NCBI GenBank assembly: GCA_040403075.1
Contig: JBBALJ010000019.1
Span: forward strand, 1-43,959
DNA length: 43,959 nucleotides
From: RGVD01 sp040403075
Lineage (GTDB): Bacteria; Bacteroidota; Bacteroidia; UKL13-3
Direction: 5' to 3'
Part shown: in pieces, positions 16,285 through 22,550 of the stretch
Position numbering within the stretch: the first letter of the stretch is position 1
Layout: every line of letters starts with the position of its first letter
Program-made: the position numbers and the translations under genes
The notes under the pieces: generated by a model
The model's input: only the letters and a program-made list of their open reading frames with translations
The model's database searches: none
What the model was told of the DNA's origin: nothing

Positions 16285-17400
16285 CTAAAATTCAAAATCC
16301 CTTAAACCATAGCTCGTACTTCTTCCTCCTGCATTTTCTTGCATCAAGATATCTTTGCTTATCAAATCTTGTATATCGCGCAGGGCAGTATCAGCAGAGC
16401 ATTTGGCTATCTTAGCCCATTTTGATGAATTTAATTTTCCATCAAAACCATCAAATAACTTGTTTATCATCATCCGTTGTCGAGTATTGATATGCGTATG
16501 TTGGTGCTTATCCCAAAACCGAGATTTATTCAACACACCTTTCAAAACCTTATCCGTTTCGTTCAAGGCTTTATCCAAACATTTCAAATACCACACAAGC
16601 CATTTGGTGATGTCTAATGAGGTTCCATTTTGTATTCTTTCCAGTATATCGTAATAGGCTTTTCGCTCCAATCGTATTTGTGCCGACATACTATAAAATC
16701 TTTGCTGATCACCATCAGACCTTGCTAATTGCATATCTGCTATAGCCCTTGCCATGCGACCATTGCCATCATCAAAAGGATGTATGGTAACAAACCAAAG
16801 GTGCGCCACAGCCGATTTTATCACAGCATCCAAATCATCTTTGGCATTAAACCATTTTAGAAAACTTTTCATTTCTTTTTCCAACACCTTGGCATCAGGG
16901 GCTTGATAATGCACCCTTTCTTTGCCCATGGCACCCGACACCACTTGCATAGGACCTTTTTCGTTATCACGCCAATCACCCACTGTTATCTTAAACATAC
17001 CACTTCGGCCAGTTGGGAATAAAGCCGAATGCCAAGCGAACAAACGATTTTTACTCAAAGGCTTATTGTATTTTTGGGTGGCATCAAGCATCATCTCCAC
17101 CACGCCATCTACATTTCTATCTGCGGGCATCAAACCTGCCACATCCATACCCAATTTGAGCGCTATAGACGAACGAACCTGTTCAGGATTGAGCACCTCT
17201 CCTTCTATATCTGAACTCTTCAATACTTCTAGTGTAAGGGCATGCAAAGTGGTTTCGTTTCTCAAAGCAAAACCCAATACTTCCATATAACCTTTCAATC
17301 TTCCCTGTTTATGTCTAACCGCAGATAGCAAGGGCAACAAATCATCGTTGTTCCAAGTAAAATTGGGCCATCCCTTTATTTGGTATATGTACTTTGCCAT
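16285..17400 (-). CDS. Fic family protein with N-terminal DUF4172 and C-terminal winged-helix domain
   Basis: A 371-residue Fic protein. The N-terminus (YIYQIKGWPNFTWN, from residue 4) is the DUF4172 domain that often precedes Fic. The inhibitory motif S62-S-D-I-E66-G67 marks a class II autoinhibited enzyme, and the catalytic motif HPFDDGNGRMAR (207-218) is intact, so AMP transfer to a protein hydroxyl is expected. Residues about 311-367 look like a winged-helix DNA-binding domain (SSKWAKIAKCSADTALRDIQ as recognition part, then a GGRSTSYGL wing). I chose ATG at 17400 because it gives the family's usual N-terminus; an in-frame start at 17496 would translate the operator-like repeats upstream. 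A row of palindromic sites surrounds its predicted promoter, and the protein's own winged helix is the obvious candidate binder. Confidence 0.9.
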   Translation of the reverse strand: MAKYIYQIKGWPNFTWNNDDLLPLLSAVRHKQGRLKGYMEVLGFALRNETTLHALTLEVLKSSDIEGEVLNPEQVRSSIALKLGMDVAGLMPADRNVDGVVEMMLDATQKYNKPLSKNRLFAWHSALFPTGRSGMFKITVGDWRDNEKGPMQVVSGAMGKERVHYQAPDAKVLEKEMKSFLKWFNAKDDLDAVIKSAVAHLWFVTIHPFDDGNGRMARAIADMQLARSDGDQQRFYSMSAQIRLERKAYYDILERIQNGTSLDITKWLVWYLKCLDKALNETDKVLKGVLNKSRFWDKHQHTHINTRQRMMINKLFDGFDGKLNSSKWAKIAKCSADTALRDIQDLISKDILMQENAGGRSTSYGLRDFEF

Positions 17401-17401
17401 A

Positions 17402-17523
17402 TTAATCTCCGCATTTTTGCGGTAAATATATCTCCTATTCTCCGCAAATACAAATTTAATCTCCGCAAATTTGCGGAGATTAAACCCATTATTCACCGCA
17501 GAAATAAACCCAATATGCGGAGA
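17402..17523. promoter_or_regulatory. phased CCGCA/TGCGG operator array upstream of the second Fic gene
   Basis: Five sites share the half-site CTCCGCA. A: CCGCA 17409-17413 plus TGCGG 17418-17422. B: single CCGCA 17442-17446. C: a perfect 30-bp palindrome 17455-17484 with half TTTAATCTCCGCAAA. D: single CCGCA 17496-17500. E: single TGCGG 17516-17520. A and C have the same 4-bp spacer. Taking the same geometry for all, the centres are at 17415.5, 17448.5, 17469.5, 17502.5 and 17513.5, giving steps of 33, 21, 33 and 11 bp, all near whole helical turns. The array fills the 139 bp between the mltG stop and the fic start. Confidence 0.65.
17423..17454 (-). promoter_or_regulatory. predicted promoter of the second Fic gene
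   Basis: On the minus strand, TTTG (17454-17451) is followed after exactly 20 bp by TATATTTA (17430-17423), close to the Bacteroidota pattern TTTG-N19/21-TAnnTTTG with one change. The -33 box abuts operator C, site B lies in the spacer and site A covers the expected start point. Confidence 0.5.
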
Positions 17524-17539
17524 AAAAGGAAAAAGAGAA

Positions 17540-18577
17540 TTACTTAACGCCTAATTTATTCAAGGCTCTTTGGTATCGAGCAGCGTTGTTATTGTGTTGG
17601 TTTAACGTTTCAGCAAAAGCATGATAACCGCTAAAATCTTCCTTGGCACAGAAATACAAATACTTGGTATGGGGTGCATGAAGAACGGCATCTATAGCAG
17701 TGGCTCCAGCCATGCAAATAGGGCCAGGGGGAAGTCCTTTGTTGATGTATGTGTTATATGGCGAATTGATAGCTGTATGCAATCCTGTTACCCTTTTAAT
17801 AGTATAGTCATTCCAAGCAAAAATAACCGTTGGATCAGCCTGCAATGACATGCCCATTTTAATTCGGTTGAGATACACACTAGCTATATTGGGCATTTCA
17901 TCTGCTTTGTTTGATTCCTTTTGCATAATGGATGCTAAAATACAAACCTCTAAAGGCGATAAACCCTTAGTGATTGCCAAAGTACTTCGGTCTTTGTTCC
18001 AAAATTTCAGGTTCTCAGCTTTGAGTTTTCCAAGCACTTTTTCAGGCTTGGTATTCCAATAAAAATTGTAGGTATTTGGTACAAATAGGCTGATGAAAGT
18101 TTGGTGATTGAGTTCATACTTCACTTGCGTAGCAGTATCCATAAACACTTCCATAAAATGTGCCGAATCCGACTCGAAATATTTCGAAAAAGTCTTAGCT
18201 ATTTCACCCAAATTATGGGCATATTTTAAAGTAACATTAACGGTACTTTGCCTCCCCGATTTGAGTAATTTTATCATATCAAAATTACTCATACCTCCTT
18301 CAATTTTATAACGACCCGCTTTTAGTCTATCATCTAAATTAAGCAACTTTGACAAACGTCTGAAACCATCTGCATTCTGCACCAATTGCGAACCTTCGAT
18401 GCGATTGATAAACATATCATAGGATTCGCCTGTATGCACATAGATATAATCCGTTTGACCTTTCTTTAGGCTTACATTGGCAGCAAATACATCATCATAG
18501 AAACGCCAAGCTGCAAAAAATAGCAACAAAGCCACTCCTAAATAGATATATTTCAATACGGCTCTTTCTCGTGTCAT
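17540..18577 (-). CDS. mltG: endolytic murein transglycosylase MltG
   Basis: A 345-residue YceG/MltG protein that cuts nascent peptidoglycan strands and so sets glycan chain ends. One N-terminal membrane segment (about 9-24) anchors it in the inner membrane with the rest in the periplasm. A LysM-like part (about 40-110) precedes the catalytic domain. The catalytic glutamate is E221 in LASIMQKES, followed by the conserved NIASVYLNR and MSLQADPTVIFA, and the C-terminal YNTY-INKGLPPGPI is intact. It lies 102 bp after parE on the same strand and upstream of the second Fic gene. Start ATG at 18577 fits the family. Confidence 0.95.
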   Translation of the reverse strand: MTRERAVLKYIYLGVALLLFFAAWRFYDDVFAANVSLKKGQTDYIYVHTGESYDMFINRIEGSQLVQNADGFRRLSKLLNLDDRLKAGRYKIEGGMSNFDMIKLLKSGRQSTVNVTLKYAHNLGEIAKTFSKYFESDSAHFMEVFMDTATQVKYELNHQTFISLFVPNTYNFYWNTKPEKVLGKLKAENLKFWNKDRSTLAITKGLSPLEVCILASIMQKESNKADEMPNIASVYLNRIKMGMSLQADPTVIFAWNDYTIKRVTGLHTAINSPYNTYINKGLPPGPICMAGATAIDAVLHAPHTKYLYFCAKEDFSGYHAFAETLNQHNNNAARYQRALNKLGVK

Positions 18578-18679
18578 AAATTCATTTGCAATGAAACGAA
18601 TATTTTTGAAAGTTTATACATCACAGACAATCCTTTGGACAATATCCTTTCAATACATGTGTTGACCAGAAGCACTATT

Positions 18680-20557
18680 CTAAACAATTTCCTCAATTTC
18701 ATCTTCAATCAACACATCTTTTTCGATGCGAAGATTATTGATGATAAAGGCCTGACGGTCCATGGTGTTTTTACCCATGTAATATTCAAGCAGTTTTTGA
18801 ATGGTGATATCTTGGGTTAACAATACAGGCTGCAAACGAATGTCTTTGCCAATAAACATTCCAAATTCATCTGGTGAAATTTCACCCAATCCTTTAAATC
18901 GGGTAATCTCTGGTCGTCCACTAATTTTTTGTATGGCTTTTTGTTTTTCGTCTTCGCTGTAGCAATAGATGGTTTTTTGCTTATTACGCACCCTAAACAA
19001 AGGTGTTTCAAGAATGTATAAATGTCCGTTTTTAACCAAATCAGGAAAGAACTGTAAGAAGAAAGTCAACATCAACAAGCGAATGTGCATACCATCCACA
19101 TCAGCATCGGTAGCTATTACAATCTGGTTGTATCGCAAATTCTCAATACCTTCTTCGATGTTTAATGCATGCTGCAACAAGTTGAACTCCTCGTTTTCAT
19201 ACACCACTTTTTTGGTCAAACCATAACAGTTCAAGGGCTTTCCTCTCAAACTAAACACAGCTTGTGTTTCTACATTTCTACTTTTAGTAATTGAACCACT
19301 TGCCGAATCTCCCTCGGTGATAAACAGTGTCGAATCGTATCTGCGTTCATTCTTTTCATCATCCAAATGGAAGCGGCAATCTCTTAACTTTTTATTATGA
19401 AGGTTGGCTTTTTTAGCACGCTCATTGGCCAACTTTTTAATACCCGCCATATCCTTACGCTCACGCTCGCTTTGCAAGATTCGTTTTTGTAAGGCATCTG
19501 CCACTTCTGGATGTTTGTGTAAGAAATTATCCAATTCCTTTTTCAAGAAATCGGTTACAAATTGTTTTAAGGTAATATTTCCTTCAGGAGATATGGTTTG
19601 CGAACCTAATTTGGTTTTGGTTTGCGATTCAAAAACAGGCTCTTGAATACGCACACTTACCGCAGCCACAATGGAAGCACGGATATCAGCCAAATCAAAA
19701 TCCTTTTTATAAAACTCTCGAACGGTTTTGGCAAATGCCTCCTTAAAAGCATTCAAGTGCGTTCCACCTTGGGTGGTATGCTGCCCGTTAACAAAGCTAT
19801 AATACTCCTCACCATATTGATTTTCGTGGGTTATAGCCACTTCAATATCATCTCCCTTCAGGTGAATGATTGGGTAGCGAAGCTCTTCTTCGTTGGTTTT
19901 GCGTTTTAATAAATCAAGCAAACCGCCTTTTGAAAAATACTTCTCGTTATTGAAAATGATGGTTAAACCTGCATTTAGGTAGGCATAGTTCCAAATTTGA
20001 TTTTGGATAAACTCATTTACATAACGGTAGTTTCTAAAAATAGAATCATCGGCAAAATAGGTTACCAAAGTTCCGTTAGGTTCCATGGTATCAGTGATTT
20101 TGTGGGCTTTTTTTAATTCACCGAATTCAAATTCAGCCAACATTGTTTTGCCATCACGAAAAGATTGCACTTTAAAACTGCTCGACAAGGCATTTACAGC
20201 CTTGGTTCCCACACCATTCAATCCTACTGACTTTTTAAAAGCCTTTGAATCGTATTTACCCCCTGTGTTTATCTGCGAAACGCACTCTATCACTTTGCCC
20301 AAAGGAATACCTCGGCCAAAATCCCTCACCGTTACTTTATTATCAACTATCTTCACCTCAATGGTCTTACCATTTCCCATCACAAATTCGTCAATCGAAT
20401 TATCCATGATCTCTTTGGCAAGCACATAAATACCATCATCCATTGATAAACCATCTCCTAGTTTACCAATATACATTCCTGGACGTAACCTGATATGCTC
20501 GCGCCAATCGAGCGAGCGAATACTGTCTTCGTTATATATTACTTCCTCTTCTGCCAT
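18680..20557 (-). CDS. parE: DNA topoisomerase IV subunit B (ParE)
   Basis: A 625-residue type IIA topoisomerase ATPase subunit that drives strand passage to separate sister chromosomes. The GHKL ATPase region shows the metal-binding Asn in EIMDNSIDE (N53), GRGIPLG (81-87) and GLNGVGTKAVN (112-122). The TOPRIM domain has EGDSASGS (415-422) and DADVDG (484-489). The opening MAEEEVIYNEDSIRSLDW and the length fit Bacteroidota ParE rather than GyrB. The gene for the partner subunit, parC, often lies next to parE in this phylum but is not here; mltG follows instead. Confidence 0.93.
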   Translation of the reverse strand: MAEEEVIYNEDSIRSLDWREHIRLRPGMYIGKLGDGLSMDDGIYVLAKEIMDNSIDEFVMGNGKTIEVKIVDNKVTVRDFGRGIPLGKVIECVSQINTGGKYDSKAFKKSVGLNGVGTKAVNALSSSFKVQSFRDGKTMLAEFEFGELKKAHKITDTMEPNGTLVTYFADDSIFRNYRYVNEFIQNQIWNYAYLNAGLTIIFNNEKYFSKGGLLDLLKRKTNEEELRYPIIHLKGDDIEVAITHENQYGEEYYSFVNGQHTTQGGTHLNAFKEAFAKTVREFYKKDFDLADIRASIVAAVSVRIQEPVFESQTKTKLGSQTISPEGNITLKQFVTDFLKKELDNFLHKHPEVADALQKRILQSERERKDMAGIKKLANERAKKANLHNKKLRDCRFHLDDEKNERRYDSTLFITEGDSASGSITKSRNVETQAVFSLRGKPLNCYGLTKKVVYENEEFNLLQHALNIEEGIENLRYNQIVIATDADVDGMHIRLLMLTFFLQFFPDLVKNGHLYILETPLFRVRNKQKTIYCYSEDEKQKAIQKISGRPEITRFKGLGEISPDEFGMFIGKDIRLQPVLLTQDITIQKLLEYYMGKNTMDRQAFIINNLRIEKDVLIEDEIEEIV

Positions 20558-20671
20558 ACTTTTTGCTTAAAAACGAATGGCAAATTACAGCATTTTTGTT
20601 TTTTGAGGGCTTCAAACTTATCAACTAAATTGTGGATGATACATTTATTGAGGCAATCGGCTTGATCCTAT

Positions 20672-20742
20672 CTATCTGTTTATGATAAGTTTTTGGTGAA
20701 ATTTTGTTATATAAAATGGCTTTTGCCTGGGAGTATATCATT
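20672..20742 (-). pseudogene. remnant of a T9SS type A C-terminal sorting domain
   Basis: On the minus strand, 20704-20672 encodes KFHQKLIINR and a stop, nearly the same ending (KFCRKLIINR) as the serine hydrolase at 25043. Just upstream, in another frame, 20742-20710 reads NDILPGKSHFI, like the LPxGxYFI part of such domains. The 24 bases 20670-20693 are identical to 25041-25064. There is no open frame further upstream. It looks like the tail of a lost or duplicated cargo gene. Confidence 0.5.
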
Positions 20743-20990
20743 TGAGCAAACAACGAACCGTGATGTAGCCATTCAATTACAAAATAACATTAATTCATAC
20801 CTAAACAGCATTTAAATATTTTGTACTGAAAAACAGATAATTAAAAATACAAATTGCGTTTTTTTTTTTTTGAATGGTTGTTAATATTGTTTAATTAGCA
20901 TACTATTGATTGATTATGTTTTTAATTTTTAAGTTAGAAAAGCGGCTATTAACAAATGTATATAATAAGAGATTTGGATTAACTTTCTAT

Positions 20991-21029
20991 AAAAACAAAA
21001 AGCTTGCAGGTGCTGTAACACCCACAAGC
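20991..21029 (-). terminator. intrinsic terminator on the minus strand
   Basis: In the minus-strand RNA, GCTTGTGGGTG pairs with CACCTGCAAGC over an uninterrupted 11 bp including two G-U pairs, with a 6-nt loop, followed by TTTTTGTTTTT. In the plus-strand RNA the two wobble pairs become A-C mismatches, so the signal is strand-specific. No minus-strand gene upstream is known; it may stop antisense transcription before parE. Confidence 0.5.
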
Positions 21030-21047
21030 CTATAAATAAATAAAGTG

Positions 21048-21220
21048 ATAACCTATGCTAATAAAATTACACCCTATTTAGCTGCGAAAGTAGCTAAGAA
21101 ATATAAATAAGCAATACCTAAGGGTATTGCAGATTGTTTGCGCTTCGGCAGTCATAGGTAGTAGAAGCATCTCAAGCCGCCTCCATTCGCTTTAAACTCA
21201 TTTTGAGAAATGGCTTTTTT
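21048..21220 (+). ncRNA. possible structured RNA or leader upstream of the T9SS gene at 21252
   Basis: A 7-bp closing stem, ACCTATG (21051-21057) with CATAGGT (21153-21159), encloses three hairpins. The first has TTAGCTGC (21078-21085) and GTAGCTAA (21090-21097) closing a GAAA tetraloop of the GNRA type. The second is GCAATACC-TAAG-GGTATTGC (21111-21130). The third is TGC-GCTTCG-GCA (21139-21150). G-U pairs and the GNRA loop form only in the plus-strand RNA. A terminator-like hairpin follows at 21174-21220, 31 bp before the next ATG. I recognise no known family. It could be an sRNA or a riboswitch-like leader; chance pairing is not excluded. Confidence 0.35.
21174..21220 (+). terminator. terminator-like hairpin before the T9SS gene
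   Basis: AAGCC (21174-21178) pairs with GGCTT (21212-21216), enclosing CTCA-TTT-TGAG (21197-21207) extended by TTT/AAA, and runs into T6 (21215-21220). The outer stem is short and the interior loop is large, so the prediction is moderate. GGC at 21147-21149 could compete for GCC at 21176-21178. Confidence 0.35.
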
Positions 21221-21251
21221 AAACTTTATATCTTAAACTAATAAAATTCTA

Positions 21252-22460
21252 ATGAAGAAATTAAAATTACAAATATTACTATGCTTATTTACCATAATAA
21301 TATCCCAATTTAGTAAAGCTCAAATAAAATGCATCGACCCATGCACTAACAGTACTAGCGAAATGTTTATGAAAACCTTCTGTGAGGTAAATACGGATTG
21401 CGGCACCTATCCACTTGTTTATGTAATAATAAATTATCATAAATATTCCTGCCCTGGCAAACCAGATCAAATTGTTATTGAAAATTTTGTAAGTGTAAAT
21501 GACTTAAATACCCTAGGCACATCTCCAAATATTTGGGGTCTAATCAATATAATTGACCCTCTTCCGCCACTTCCAGCTAATCCATTATTGTCCTCTTATT
21601 GTAAGAATCAATATGATGCCGCAGTTTGCCAACCTATACCAGGTATAGGAAATATTCCTCCTACATTTACACCACAAGAATTAAAAAAATTGTTTGACAT
21701 AGCCGTCTTGGATCTTATGAATTCCCTAGCACCTTCAGGAACTAGTACTTGGGATGTTGATGTAATTTTTCCGGGTTCATGTTTTTCGTTTGTAACTGTA
21801 CAAGTTCCAAATCAAACAACACATATAGTGTTTAACCCCAACGATTATGGTCCAGTTCCAAATCAACTTTTAGCACCCAAAAGCATTATAAATTGGGCTA
21901 TACCATGTAATGATGTGTGTTGTAAAACAAGATTTACTGCCAAATTAATTGAAAGAAACAATATTCCTGATTTAGAAACTAATTACACCATGTGGGAGTA
22001 TAAGGTTAAAGAATTTGTAGATAGAGGGCAAAGCACTCAGGATTGTCAAAGTCAAGCGCTGCCAGATTTCCAAACAAGCAAAGGTAGGCCTAAAAATATT
22101 AAGATTTATGATACCAATAATGTTTTGATAGATGCACCATTAACCGTTTTAAGGCAAACTACTTGTGCATTGACATGTGGCTATGCACCGCAACCTCCAC
22201 TATACAAAACATCAGGTATTCAAAACAAAGTAAAACTGCAATTGAACGCCAAGCCTACTTTAATTGAGAACAGTATTTACCTCACAGAGGAGGAAATCCT
22301 AAAGGTTTCCGTATTTGATTTAAAAGGAGAAAAAGTATTGGAAGTAAAAACACTAACCAATGGCGAATTAAATACCTCTTCTTTAAAACAAGGATTGTAT
22401 TTTATCCAAGTATACACTTCTGACGTGGAGGTATCAACCATTAAGGTTGTGAAACCATAG
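21252..22460 (+). CDS. T9SS cargo protein of unknown function (type A sorting domain)
   Basis: A 402-residue exported protein. Residues 1-23 form a signal peptide ending in SKAQ. The body is rich in cysteines (CIDPCTN, FCEVNTDCG, CNDVCCK, CALTCG), so disulfides are likely, and I see no enzyme motif. The last 75 residues are a T9SS type A C-terminal sorting domain: SVFDLKGEKVLEVKT, then LKQGLYFIQVYTSD and a final STIKVVKP. The protein should be moved across the outer membrane by the Por system and attached to the surface or released. A terminator separates it from the next cargo gene. Possible RNA structure lies upstream. Confidence 0.85.
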   Translation: MKKLKLQILLCLFTIIISQFSKAQIKCIDPCTNSTSEMFMKTFCEVNTDCGTYPLVYVIINYHKYSCPGKPDQIVIENFVSVNDLNTLGTSPNIWGLINIIDPLPPLPANPLLSSYCKNQYDAAVCQPIPGIGNIPPTFTPQELKKLFDIAVLDLMNSLAPSGTSTWDVDVIFPGSCFSFVTVQVPNQTTHIVFNPNDYGPVPNQLLAPKSIINWAIPCNDVCCKTRFTAKLIERNNIPDLETNYTMWEYKVKEFVDRGQSTQDCQSQALPDFQTSKGRPKNIKIYDTNNVLIDAPLTVLRQTTCALTCGYAPQPPLYKTSGIQNKVKLQLNAKPTLIENSIYLTEEEILKVSVFDLKGEKVLEVKTLTNGELNTSSLKQGLYFIQVYTSDVEVSTIKVVKP

Positions 22461-22494
22461 TTGAATACGGCAATAAAAAATTTAATTCTATTTC

Positions 22495-22543
22495 TACAAC
22501 AAGGGGTTAATAAATACAGTTCCTTGTTGTATTTTTGTTTTTG
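22495..22543 (+). terminator. predicted intrinsic terminator after the 402-residue T9SS protein
   Basis: TACAACAAGG (22495-22504) and CCTTGTTGTA (22522-22531) form a perfect 10-bp stem with a 17-nt loop, followed by TTTTTGTTTTTG. The right arm and tail also contain TATTTTTG (22530-22537), a match to the -7 consensus TAnnTTTG 13 bp before the next ATG, so terminator and next promoter may overlap. Confidence 0.55.
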
Positions 22544-22550
22544 AGAGATT

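Larger units (their letters stand above)
20558..21251. other. 694-bp gene-free region between parE and a T9SS cargo gene
   Basis: No coding sequence of credible length is present. From left to right it holds a decayed T9SS C-terminal domain (20672-20742), an AT-rich stretch with a T13 run (20859-20871), a minus-strand terminator (20991-21029), a possible structured RNA (21048-21162) and a plus-strand terminator-like hairpin (21174-21220). The individual elements are listed separately. Confidence 0.7.

Noticed and set aside
17401..17496. N-terminal extension of the second Fic protein from an in-frame start at 17496
   Set aside because: The added 32 residues come from the palindromic repeat array and have no family counterpart; the usual DUF4172 start is the ATG at 17400.
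20859..20871. T13 run as a terminator
   Set aside because: No stable hairpin precedes it on either strand.
21051..21159. tRNA-like cloverleaf
   Set aside because: A 7-bp closing stem with three hairpins is present, but there is no GTTCRA T-loop, anticodon arm of normal size or CCA context.
21201..21234. Promoter for the T9SS gene at 21252 (TTTTG, 21 bp, TATATCTT)
   Set aside because: The -7 box matches the consensus poorly and the -33 box falls inside a terminator-like hairpin.
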